Position numbers and translations under genes: made by a program
NCBI GenBank assembly: GCA_027483465.1
Contig: JAIXUQ010000087.1
Location: 1 to 64,000, forward strand
DNA from: Sphingomonadales bacterium
Lineage (GTDB): Bacteria; Pseudomonadota; Alphaproteobacteria; Sphingomonadales; Sphingomonadaceae
Direction: 5' to 3'
DNA length: 64,000 bases
Notes under the pieces: model-generated
The model's database searches: none
Told to the model about the DNA's origin: nothing
Seen by the model: the letters and a program-made list of their open reading frames with translations, nothing else
In this document: piece by piece, positions 16,229 to 24,321 of the stretch
Layout of the letters: every line of letters starts with the position of its first letter
How positions within the stretch are numbered: the first letter of the stretch is position 1

Positions 16229-18270
16229 GGCCGCCAGGCGGCGGTGTAGACCCGCCGGTCCGTGCCCACGCAGAAGATGTCGAGATGATCGGGCGCGCGC
16301 ACCACCGCGGTCACATTGGTGCGCGGCGCCGCCGCCCCGCCCAGGATGCGCCACCAGCCGCGCCATTTGCTCAGCCCCGGTGCCCAGGCCGCCGAATAGA
16401 CGCCGCCATCCTCGCCCACGGCAAAAATGTCCAGCCGGTCCGCCGATCGGGAGACGGCAAACACGCTGGTGCCAGGCGCTGCCTTGAAATGGCCCACCGG
16501 CCACCAGCCGCGCCAGGCGGTGTCGCCCGCCTGCCAGGCCGCGGTATAGACCTGCATGTCAGTGCCCACGCAGAAGATGTCGAGCTTGTCGAGCCCGCGC
16601 GACACGCCGAACACGCTGGTGCCCGGTGCCGCGATGCCGCCGGCCACCGGCCACCAGCCGCGCCAGCTGGTGTCCCCCGGTTTCCAGGCGGCGGTATAGA
16701 CGCGCTGATCACTGCCCACGCAGAAGATATCGAGAAAGTCGGGGCGACGGCTCACCGCTGTCACGCTGGTGTTGGGCGCTGCCACGCCGCCCTGCACCCG
16801 CCACCAGCCGCGCCAGCTGGTGTCACCCGCCTGCCAGGCCGCGGTGTAGATGCCGCGATCGCTGCCCACGCAGAAGATGTCCAGCTTGTCGGCGCTGCGG
16901 CACACGCCATGGATGCTGGTATTGGGCGCCGCCACGCCGCCCTGCACCCGCCACCAGCCGCGCCAGCCGTCGCTGAATTCCGGTTGCCAGGCGGCGGTGT
17001 AGATGCCGCGATCGGTGCCCACGCAAAAGGCATCCAGCTTGTTGGCGCTGCGCGACAACAGGGTGATGCTGCTGGCCGGCGCCGTCACGCCGCCCTTGAT
17101 TCGCCACCAGCCGCGCCAGCCATCGGTGAAGGCCGGTTGCCAGGCGGCGGTGTAGGTGCCGCGATCGGTGCCGGGCACCACCACGTCCAGATGGTCCCGC
17201 GCGCGCGAGGTGCCATAGACCGAGACATCCGGTGCCGCGACGCCGCCCGCCACCGGCCACCAGCCGCGCCATTTGTTGCTGGCCGGCGGGATCACGCCCT
17301 GGCAGCCATAGAACGCCTCATTGTCGATGTTGCTGTCACCATAGGCGATCTTGAAATAGCCGGCGCCGGTGCCATCGGGATCGGCCGTGCCGCCAAAGCC
17401 GGTGCCCCAGCTGTTGCGGCAGATCCAGCACTGGTCATCATCGTCATAGCCGATCACCATCACGGCATGGCCGCCGCGCACGCCGCCGGTGGCGTGGCTG
17501 TAGACGCCGCCATCATAGGCGTCGAAATCCTCATAGACGGTATAGCCGCACACCAGCGGGCCGACATTGGCGATATAGGTCTTGCGCGCATCGCCGGTCC
17601 AGGCGGTGATCTCGCGGATCTTCCACACCTTCCGGTCGCGGTCGGCGATGGTGCGGGTATAGGCGCGCCACAGGTCGTCGCCGGGCAGATCAAAGGGCGG
17701 ATTGTCGAACGCGGCGCGATAGCCCAGATCGGCTTCGCCCACGATCCCGCGCGACTTGGCCTCCTGCAGGCAGGCATTGTTGTTCCAGCCGCCGCAATTG
17801 GGGCCATGGTTGCTGTTGAAGTGCGAATCGGCCTCCGAAAGATCGGGCGGGGCGATGCCCTGTTCGATGGCGGCCATGGTGGCGATCATGCCGCACACCG
17901 CAAAGCTGACACAGCTGCCGCACCATTCCTGATCGGTGACCGGGCCCACCACGCCGCGATCGCGCCAATCAAAGCGGCGCGGCCGGTTGCCGGGGGCCGA
18001 AAGCGCCTGCGAACGGGTGGAAATGCCGGGATTGCTGCCGGCCGGCGTGTTGAAGATCGGGCTGCGCATCGAATCTGCCGCAAAGATCGTCGGCATCCGG
18101 CTGAGCATCAGGCGCTGGGCATTGGCCAGCGCGGCCTGGTTCATCTCGGGCGTCGAGGGCTGATAGCCCAGCGCGCGCGGGCGGAAATCGACGGGCAGGG
18201 CGCGGGCCTGCCAGCGCAGTTTGCGGGCGCTGATTTCGCGCCGGATCACGGTGATGTCAGGTCGTGCCAT
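16225..18270 (-). CDS. Papain-family (C1) cysteine protease fused to a seven-repeat lectin-like propeller
   Basis: The 681-residue protein has three parts. Residues 1-100 are a prodomain-like N-terminus without a signal peptide. Residues 100-325 are a C1A papain domain with Q114, C120 (DQEWCGSC), H268 (RGGHAVMVIGYD) and N286 (CRNSWGTGFG) in the oxyanion, nucleophile, histidine and asparagine places. The Trp that normally follows the catalytic Cys is Val. Residues 333-681 are seven repeats of about 50 residues, each starting WRGWW and containing LDIFCVGTD and YTAAW. They match the DUF346/PLL-type seven-bladed lectin propeller. The lectin part may target glycans on cells or in biofilm. A GAGGGGAGA precedes the start, and a chagasin-like inhibitor gene overlaps the stop. 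Export route and target are unknown. Confidence 0.9.
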   Translation of the reverse strand: MARPDITVIRREISARKLRWQARALPVDFRPRALGYQPSTPEMNQAALANAQRLMLSRMPTIFAADSMRSPIFNTPAGSNPGISTRSQALSAPGNRPRRFDWRDRGVVGPVTDQEWCGSCVSFAVCGMIATMAAIEQGIAPPDLSEADSHFNSNHGPNCGGWNNNACLQEAKSRGIVGEADLGYRAAFDNPPFDLPGDDLWRAYTRTIADRDRKVWKIREITAWTGDARKTYIANVGPLVCGYTVYEDFDAYDGGVYSHATGGVRGGHAVMVIGYDDDDQCWICRNSWGTGFGGTADPDGTGAGYFKIAYGDSNIDNEAFYGCQGVIPPASNKWRGWWPVAGGVAAPDVSVYGTSRARDHLDVVVPGTDRGTYTAAWQPAFTDGWRGWWRIKGGVTAPASSITLLSRSANKLDAFCVGTDRGIYTAAWQPEFSDGWRGWWRVQGGVAAPNTSIHGVCRSADKLDIFCVGSDRGIYTAAWQAGDTSWRGWWRVQGGVAAPNTSVTAVSRRPDFLDIFCVGSDQRVYTAAWKPGDTSWRGWWPVAGGIAAPGTSVFGVSRGLDKLDIFCVGTDMQVYTAAWQAGDTAWRGWWPVGHFKAAPGTSVFAVSRSADRLDIFAVGEDGGVYSAAWAPGLSKWRGWWRILGGAAAPRTNVTAVVRAPDHLDIFCVGTDRRVYTAAWRP

Positions 18271-18354
18271 GGCGTTTCTCCCCTCAAGAAAACGAACCGC
18301 GGCTTTGCTGCCGTCTTGGCGACTGCGAAGATGCTAACACCGAATCGTAATTCA

Positions 18355-18386
18355 CCCAAAGCGGATTCGATTGCCTCCGCTTTGGG
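18355..18386. promoter_or_regulatory. Perfect 11-bp inverted repeat between protease and oxidoreductase genes
   Basis: CCCAAAGCGGA (18355-18365) and TCCGCTTTGGG (18376-18386) pair perfectly around a ten-base spacer in the 179-base divergent promoter region. It could be an operator for either gene or a hairpin in the oxidoreductase leader. No regulator is assigned. Confidence 0.4.
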
Positions 18387-18449
18387 GGCTTGCCGTGGCC
18401 AGAAATGGCAGTATTATTGACCTATTCTGCCGATCAAGAGGTCCGTGCC

Positions 18450-21400
18450 ATGGTTTCCGGCCTGCCGCCTGTCAGCCTGTCCGACAAATACAGCTTCCGC
18501 GAGGGCCGGGTGTTCATGTCTGGGGTGCAGGCGCTGGTGCGGCTGCCGCTGGTGCAGAAATGGCGTGATGCCGCCGCCGGGCTCAACACCGCCGGGTTCA
18601 TCTCCGGCTATCGTGGCTCGCCGCTGGGCGGCTATGATCAGGAATTGTGGCGCGCCAAGACCTGGCTGAAGGCGCAGGACATCCACTTCGTGCCCGGCGT
18701 GAACGAGGAACTGGGCGCCACGGCCGTGTGGGGCACCCAGCATGTCGCGCTGAACCCGAAGGCGACGAAGGATGGCGTGTTCGGCATCTGGTACGGCAAG
18801 GGCCCCGGCCTTGATCGCGCCATGGACGTGCTGAAGCATGCCAATGCCGCCGGCACCTCCAGCCATGGCGGCGTGTTGGCCATTGTCGGCGATGATCACG
18901 GCGCCAAATCCTCCACCCTGCCGCATCAGAGCGACCATAATTTCCTCGCCGCCTTCGTGCCCTTCCTTGCGCCGGCCAGCGTGCATGAATTTGTCGAATA
19001 TGGGCTGCTGGGCATTGCCATGAGCCGCTTTGCCGGCACCTGGGTCGGCTTCAAGGCCACGGCCGACACGGTGGAAACATCGGCGACGGTTGATCTGGCC
19101 GGCGAACAGCGCGCCATCATCATCCCCGAATTCGAATTTCCCGATGGCGGCGTGCATATCCGCCCCGGCGACATCTGGCGCGAGGAAGACACCCGCCTGC
19201 AACGCTACAAGGGCTTTGCCGCCATGGCCTTTGCCAAGGCCAACCGCATCGATCGGATGGTGTGGGATTCGCCGCGTCCGCGCATCGGCATCGTGTCCAC
19301 CGGCAAGGCCTTTGCCGACACGATGGAGGCGCTGCACGAACTGGGGATTGATGACCGCGTCGCCGCGCGGATCGGCCTCAGGGTCTACAAGGTGGGCATG
19401 CCCTGGCCGCTGGAGCCCGACGGCATCCGCGCCTTTGCCGAAGGGCTGGAGGAGGTGCTGGTCATCGAGGAAAAGCGCGAGTTCATCGAGCATCAGCTGA
19501 AATGGCAGCTCTACAACTGGCGCGAGGCGGTGCGCCCGGTGGTGGTGGGCAAGCATGATGAAAGCGGCGAATGGCTGCTGTCCCCTGACAATGAACTTTC
19601 CCCCGGCGTCATCGCCCACGTGATTGCCGCGCGCATCCAGCGCATCCACGATAGCGACCGGATCCGCGCCACCCTGGCCTTTTTCCGCGACCAGTCCGCC
19701 AAGGCCGCCGCGCACGACACGCCGGTGAAGCGCAGCCCCTATTTCTGTTCGGGCTGCCCGCACAACACGTCCACCAAACCGCCGGAAGGCGGCCGTGCCC
19801 TGGCCGGCATCGGCTGCCACATCATGGCGATGTGGATGGACCGCGCCGAAACCTTCACCCAGATGGGCGGCGAGGGCGTGACCTGGGTGGGCGAGGCGCC
19901 GTTCGTGGCCGAAAACCATGTCTTCGCCAATCTGGGCGACGGCACCTATTTCCATTCCGGCCTGCTCGCCATCCGTCAGTCCATCGCGGCCGGTGTCAAC
20001 ATCACCTACAAGATCCTCTACAACGATGCCGTCGCCATGACCGGCGGCCAGAAGCATGACGGCGAACTCAGCGTCGATCAGATCGCCGCCCAGATGCTGG
20101 CCGAACATGCCCGGAAGGTGGTGATCCTCACCGAGGATCTGGCGCGCTACAGCGGTGTGCAACTGCCGGCCGGCGTGCGGCTGCTGGACCGCAGCCATCT
20201 CGACGCGATCCAGACGGAATTCGCCGCCACGCCTGGCTGCACCGTCATCATCTTCGATCAGACCTGCGCCGCCGAAAAGCGCCGTCGCCGCAAGCGCAAG
20301 CAGATGGACGATCCCGCCCGCCGCATCTTCATCAACCCGGCCGTGTGCGAAGGCTGCGGCGATTGTTCGGTGCAGTCCAACTGCGTGTCGGTGGAGCCGC
20401 TGGAAACCGAATTCGGCCGCAAGCGCCGCATCAACCAATCCAGCTGCAACAAGGATTACAGCTGCGTGAAGGGCTTCTGCCCCAGTTTCGTCACGGTGGA
20501 TGATGCCGAGGTGAAGACATCCACGGCGGATTTCAGCCTGGAGGGCATCGCCGATCCGCTGGTGCCGGCGCCGGGTGCCGGCTTCAACATCATGGTCACC
20601 GGCATCGGCGGCACCGGCGTGCTCACCGTTTCGGCCCTGCTCGGCACCGCCGCCCATATCGAGGGGCTGGCCAGCACCACTGCCGACATGGCCGGCCTCG
20701 CGCAAAAGGGCGGTGCCGTCTACAGCCATGTCAGGATCGCCGCTGCCAACGCCGATCTCCTGTCTCCGCGCATCATGGCCGGCAGCGCCGATCTGGTGCT
20801 GGCCTGTGATGCGGTGGTGGCGGCCGACAAGCCGACCCAGAGCCTGATGGTGCCCAGCCGCACCGCGGTGATCGCCAATGCCGATATCGCCCCCACCAGC
20901 GATTTCGTGCGCAATCGCGATTTCGATTTCCGCACCGTCAGCGTGGAGCGCGCCATCCGCAAGGCCGCCAACCCCAATGCCTGCGATTTCGTCGCGGCCG
21001 ACACGGTGGCGACCGCCCTGTTGGGCGATGCCATCGGCAGCAACATCCTGCTGATGGGCTATGCCTGGCAAAAGGGGCTGATCCCGCTGCAACGCGCCAG
21101 CATCGAGGCGGCGATCGATCTGAACGGCGTAGCCATCCCCTTCAACAAGCGTGCCTTTGCGCTGGGCCGCCTGCTCGCCAGCCGCCCCGATCAGGTGCTG
21201 GCGCTGGTGGAGGCCAGCCGCGGCCCGCAAGCCGAACCGCCGGCCACCAGCCTTGACGCGATGATCGCCCGCCGCGAGGCCGATCTCGTCCTGTATCAGG
21301 ATCAGGCCTATGCCGCCCGCTACCGCCGCACCGTGGATCAGGCCCGTGCCGCCGGCGGCGATGGCTTTGCCGAGGCGGTGGCGAAAAGCCTCTACAAGCT

Positions 21401-21881
21401 GATGGCCTACAAGGATGAATATGAGGTCGCCCGCCTCTACAGCGATGGCCGTTTCGAGGCCGCCTATGCGGCGCAGTTCGCCGGTGGCCGCCCGCGCGTG
21501 CTGCTGGCGCCGCCGCTGCTCGCCCGCCCCGATCCGGCCACTGGCCGGCCGAAGAAGATCAGCTTTGGCCCGTGGATCTTCACCGCCTTCCGCCTGCTGG
21601 CCCGGGCGAAGGGCCTGCGCGGCACCGCACTCGACATCTTCGGCTACAGCGCGGAGCGCCGCCACGAGCGCGCCGACATCGCCGCCTATGAGGCCGAGGT
21701 GGCGCGGCTGTGCGGCCTGATCGGCCCGGCCACCAGCGGCATTGCCACCGCCATCGCACGCCTGCCGCTGGATGTGCGCGGCTTTGGCCCGGTGAAGGCC
21801 AAGGCCCGCGCCGCGGTGGCCGCCCGCCGCGCCGCGCTGTGGGCCAAGCTGGAGCAGCGCCCCGACAGCCTGGCGGCGTAA
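18450..21881 (+). CDS. Fused indolepyruvate:ferredoxin oxidoreductase family enzyme
   Basis: This 1143-residue protein combines the subunits of a 2-oxoacid:ferredoxin oxidoreductase, which decarboxylates arylpyruvates or related 2-oxoacids to acyl-CoA and passes electrons to ferredoxin. The N-terminal part has the pyrimidine-binding region (FISGYRGSPLGGYDQELW). A thiamine-diphosphate region is near 430-550 (CSGCPHNTST, GEGVTWVGEAPF). An Fe-S segment with several cysteines is near 631-680 (VCEGCGDCSVQSNC...SCVKGFCP). The gamma-type domain begins near 716 (VTGIGGTGVLT). The long, fused architecture is the aerobic proteobacterial type. AAGAGG ten bases before the ATG at 18450 decides the start, although earlier in-frame ATGs exist. 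A TetR gene converges four bases after the stop. The exact 2-oxoacid is not readable. Confidence 0.92.
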   Translation: MVSGLPPVSLSDKYSFREGRVFMSGVQALVRLPLVQKWRDAAAGLNTAGFISGYRGSPLGGYDQELWRAKTWLKAQDIHFVPGVNEELGATAVWGTQHVALNPKATKDGVFGIWYGKGPGLDRAMDVLKHANAAGTSSHGGVLAIVGDDHGAKSSTLPHQSDHNFLAAFVPFLAPASVHEFVEYGLLGIAMSRFAGTWVGFKATADTVETSATVDLAGEQRAIIIPEFEFPDGGVHIRPGDIWREEDTRLQRYKGFAAMAFAKANRIDRMVWDSPRPRIGIVSTGKAFADTMEALHELGIDDRVAARIGLRVYKVGMPWPLEPDGIRAFAEGLEEVLVIEEKREFIEHQLKWQLYNWREAVRPVVVGKHDESGEWLLSPDNELSPGVIAHVIAARIQRIHDSDRIRATLAFFRDQSAKAAAHDTPVKRSPYFCSGCPHNTSTKPPEGGRALAGIGCHIMAMWMDRAETFTQMGGEGVTWVGEAPFVAENHVFANLGDGTYFHSGLLAIRQSIAAGVNITYKILYNDAVAMTGGQKHDGELSVDQIAAQMLAEHARKVVILTEDLARYSGVQLPAGVRLLDRSHLDAIQTEFAATPGCTVIIFDQTCAAEKRRRRKRKQMDDPARRIFINPAVCEGCGDCSVQSNCVSVEPLETEFGRKRRINQSSCNKDYSCVKGFCPSFVTVDDAEVKTSTADFSLEGIADPLVPAPGAGFNIMVTGIGGTGVLTVSALLGTAAHIEGLASTTADMAGLAQKGGAVYSHVRIAAANADLLSPRIMAGSADLVLACDAVVAADKPTQSLMVPSRTAVIANADIAPTSDFVRNRDFDFRTVSVERAIRKAANPNACDFVAADTVATALLGDAIGSNILLMGYAWQKGLIPLQRASIEAAIDLNGVAIPFNKRAFALGRLLASRPDQVLALVEASRGPQAEPPATSLDAMIARREADLVLYQDQAYAARYRRTVDQARAAGGDGFAEAVAKSLYKLMAYKDEYEVARLYSDGRFEAAYAAQFAGGRPRVLLAPPLLARPDPATGRPKKISFGPWIFTAFRLLARAKGLRGTALDIFGYSAERRHERADIAAYEAEVARLCGLIGPATSGIATAIARLPLDVRGFGPVKAKARAAVAARRAALWAKLEQRPDSLAA

Positions 21882-21885
21882 CCGG

Positions 21886-22440
21886 TCAGGGCGCCAGCCG
21901 CACCCCGGCCAGCGCGGCTTCGGCAGCGGCGGCCTGGGCGCTGCCGCCCGCCATGTCGAACAGCGCCAGCCCGTCGATCACCGCCAGCAGCAGCGCTGCC
22001 AGTTGCTGCCGCTCCGGCCCCGGCGGCCGGTCGATGCGGGCATCCAGCCAGGCCATGAACTGCGCCAATATGCTCTGGGCGATGGCCGGGAAGGGCGCTT
22101 CCCGCCGCGCGGCGGCCGCGGCGATATCCAGCCACAGCCGCATCGATGGTGCCATCGCCGGGCTGCGCACCAGCCGGCTGGCGGCGATCAGCAGCGCCTC
22201 GGGCGGCAGCGGCGTGGCGGGCAGGGCGGCATCCAGCCCGTGGGCAAAGCCATCGGCGATCCGCCCGATCACCGAGGTCAGCACGTCTTCCTTGTCGCGG
22301 AAATAATAAAGCAGCATGCGGTCGCTGATGCCGGCAGCGGCGGCGAGCGGGCGCAGGCTGGTCTGCCCCAGCCCGTTGGCCAGCAGATGCGCGGCCAGCG
22401 CCCCGATCACCCGTTCGCGCTGTGCCGCCCTGATCCGCAT
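21886..22440 (-). CDS. TetR/AcrR family transcriptional regulator
   Basis: The 184-residue protein starts MRIRAAQRERVIGALAAHLL and has the TetR helix-turn-helix in residues about 8-55 (LGQTSLRPLAAAAGISDRML, then YYFRDKEDVL). The C-terminal ligand domain is alanine-rich and low in similarity to named members. A longer start exists upstream but would add basic residues with no family match. It converges on the oxidoreductase gene and is divergent from the GNAT gene, 170 bases away. A role in controlling either neighbour is possible but not shown by any clear operator. Confidence 0.88.
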   Translation of the reverse strand: MRIRAAQRERVIGALAAHLLANGLGQTSLRPLAAAAGISDRMLLYYFRDKEDVLTSVIGRIADGFAHGLDAALPATPLPPEALLIAASRLVRSPAMAPSMRLWLDIAAAAARREAPFPAIAQSILAQFMAWLDARIDRPPGPERQQLAALLLAVIDGLALFDMAGGSAQAAAAEAALAGVRLAP

Positions 22441-22610
22441 GGCGCCATGGTGGCAAGCCCTGCGCCGGCTGGCAATTGCGCAATGGCGCAAGCCCTGCTA
22501 AACCCCTCACATGCATCGGCTCTGCCTCGACCGACGAATCTGACACTGTGCCCCCCGTGGCGCAGTGCCGTTGCCGTTCGTCCGCCCGCCAGCCGAAAGA
22601 CCCTGCTTCC

Positions 22611-23138
22611 GTGATCAGCCTTGCGCCGCTTGCCGCGGCCCACCTGCCCGCCATCGAATCCCTGCTGGATGACCGCTTTGGCCCCGCCCGTCACAAGCGC
22701 ACCGCCTATCGCCTGCGCGATGGCGCCAGCCCGCTGGCCGATTACAGCTTTGTCGCCACCGATGGCGACCAGATTGTGGGCAGCGTGCAATGCTGGCCGA
22801 TCGCACTGAAGCCGTTGCACGGCGCGCGGCTGCCGCTGGTGCTGCTCGGCCCGGTGGTGGTCGCCGCCGCCCGCGAAGGGGAGGGCATTGGTTCGGCGCT
22901 GGTGCGCGCCGCGCTGGCCGCCATCGATGCCGCCGGGGCGCCGCCGGTGCTGCTGATCGGCGATGCGCCCTTCTATGGCCGCTTCGGCTTTTCGGCTGCC
23001 GCCACCAGGCTGTGGACCCTGCCCGGCCCGGTGGACCATGACCGGTTGCTGCTGCGCGGGCCCAGCACCGGCCTGCCGCGCCTGGGCGCGCTTGAGCCGG
23101 CGCAATTGGTCGCTGGCCGCGCCGCCAAGGTTGCCTGA
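22611..23138 (+). CDS. GNAT family N-acetyltransferase, YhbS-like
   Basis: The 175-residue protein, read from a GTG at 22611, has the GNAT fold. The acetyl-CoA loop is REGEGIGSALVRAAL, and LLIGDAPFYGRFGFSAA is the phrase typical of YhbS-like acetyltransferases. It should transfer an acetyl group from acetyl-CoA to an unknown amine in the cytoplasm. The N-terminal part before the GTG in the longer reading frame has no family match, so the GTG is preferred. It lies 27 bases before the DUF1285 gene on the same strand and may head that operon. Confidence 0.85.
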   Translation: MISLAPLAAAHLPAIESLLDDRFGPARHKRTAYRLRDGASPLADYSFVATDGDQIVGSVQCWPIALKPLHGARLPLVLLGPVVVAAAREGEGIGSALVRAALAAIDAAGAPPVLLIGDAPFYGRFGFSAAATRLWTLPGPVDHDRLLLRGPSTGLPRLGALEPAQLVAGRAAKVA

Positions 23139-23165
23139 AACGCCGCCCCGGCCAATAAGGCGGGC

Positions 23166-23735
23166 GTGAGCGCCGAATCGCCCGACTCCCGCTTTGCCGA
23201 ACTGCTCGCCCTGGCGCGGGCCGGCCAGCCGCTGCCCGTGGAGCGCTGGCAGCCGGCGCATTGCGGCCACAGCGACATGCGGATCGCCGCCGATGGCACC
23301 TGGTTCCACGCCGGCACGCCGATCGGCCGCAAGGAACTGGTGGCGCTGTTCAGCCGCATCCTGCGGCTGGAGCCCGATGGCCGCCATGTGCTGGTGACGC
23401 CGGTGGAAAAGCTGGACATCGATGTGGAGGATGCTCCCTTCGTGGCGGTGGACGCCGATTGGGCCGGCGAGGGCCGGGCGCGCAGCATCCTGTTCCATCT
23501 CAACACCGGGGACATCGTGGCCTGCGGGCCCGATCATCGCCTGGATGTGCGCATCGATGGCGATGGCACGCCGCGCCCCTATCTCCATGTGCGCGGCGGC
23601 CTTGTCGCGCTGGTCAACCGCGCCACCTTCTATCGGCTGGCCGATCTGGCGCTGGCCGAAGCCGGCGACCCGCCCGGCCTGTGGAGCGATGGCGCCTTCT
23701 TCCCCTTTGCGCCGGCGGCCTCCGATGCCGCTTGA
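23166..23735 (+). CDS. DUF1285 domain protein
   Basis: The 189-residue protein starts at a GTG and contains phrases typical of the DUF1285 family (DMRIAADGTWFHAGTPIGRKE, LVTPVEKLDIDVEDAPF, LHVRGGLVALVNRATFY). It has no signal peptide, membrane segment or recognised catalytic motif. Its end overlaps the next gene, a CoA pyrophosphatase, by 11 bases. DUF1285, CoA pyrophosphatase and CCA-adding enzyme genes in this order recur in alphaproteobacteria, but a shared function is not known to me. Confidence 0.88.
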   Translation: MSAESPDSRFAELLALARAGQPLPVERWQPAHCGHSDMRIAADGTWFHAGTPIGRKELVALFSRILRLEPDGRHVLVTPVEKLDIDVEDAPFVAVDADWAGEGRARSILFHLNTGDIVACGPDHRLDVRIDGDGTPRPYLHVRGGLVALVNRATFYRLADLALAEAGDPPGLWSDGAFFPFAPAASDAA

Positions 23736-24321
23736 CCGGGTGCGGGCGCTGCTGGCCCAGCCAATCACGCCGCGCCCGCACGGCGATTGGGATCTGGGCC
23801 GCGAGGCGCCGCCGGCCGCCGCCGCGCTCAGCCCCGCCGCCGTGCTGATGGCGATTTCCGACGAGGCGCAGCCGCAATTGCTGTTCACCCGCCGCACCGC
23901 CCATCTGAAACGCCACGCCGGCCAGGTGGCCTTTCCGGGCGGCCGCCGCGATGCCGATGATCCCAGCCTGATCGCCACCGCCCTGCGCGAAGCGGCCGAG
24001 GAGGTGGCGATGCCGGCCGATGCGGTGGAGGTGCTGGGCACGCTCGATCCCTATCGCACCGGCACCGGCTTCATCGTCACCCCGGTGGTGGGGGTGGTGC
24101 CGCCCGGCCTGCCGCTGCGCGGTGATCCGGCCGAGGTGGACACGCTGTTCCACGTGCCGCTCGCCCATGTCATCGATCCGGCCAACCATGTGCAGGAAAG
24201 CGCCATGTGGCAGGGCCGCGAGCGCCGGTACTGGACGATCCGCCACCCCGATTTCCATATCTGGGGCGCCACCGCCGGCATGATCGTCGCCTTCAGCCAG
24301 CGGCTGGCGGACTTGCGCTGA
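23725..24321 (+). CDS. CoA pyrophosphatase (NUDIX, NudL-like)
   Basis: The 198-residue protein has the NudL/YeaB signature LKRHAGQVAFPGG (61-73), followed by a Nudix box with REAAEEV for metal binding. These enzymes cleave coenzyme A and its derivatives to 3',5'-ADP and phosphopantetheine. The start ATG overlaps the end of the DUF1285 gene, and its stop overlaps the CCA gene start as TGATG. The three genes are therefore one translationally coupled unit. Confidence 0.93.
   Translation: MPLDRVRALLAQPITPRPHGDWDLGREAPPAAAALSPAAVLMAISDEAQPQLLFTRRTAHLKRHAGQVAFPGGRRDADDPSLIATALREAAEEVAMPADAVEVLGTLDPYRTGTGFIVTPVVGVVPPGLPLRGDPAEVDTLFHVPLAHVIDPANHVQESAMWQGRERRYWTIRHPDFHIWGATAGMIVAFSQRLADLR

Noticed and set aside
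16229..16504. Upstream extension of the inhibitor frame (a longer start at 16504)
   Set aside because: The extra residues lie inside the protease propeller, have shadow-like composition and no family match. The ATG at 16228 overlaps the protease stop and gives the expected I42 length.
18414..21665. A 1083-codon open frame antisense to the oxidoreductase
   Set aside because: High GC removes stop codons on the other strand. The product is Gly/His/Arg/Asp-biased with no recognisable domain, while the plus-strand gene has clear family motifs throughout.
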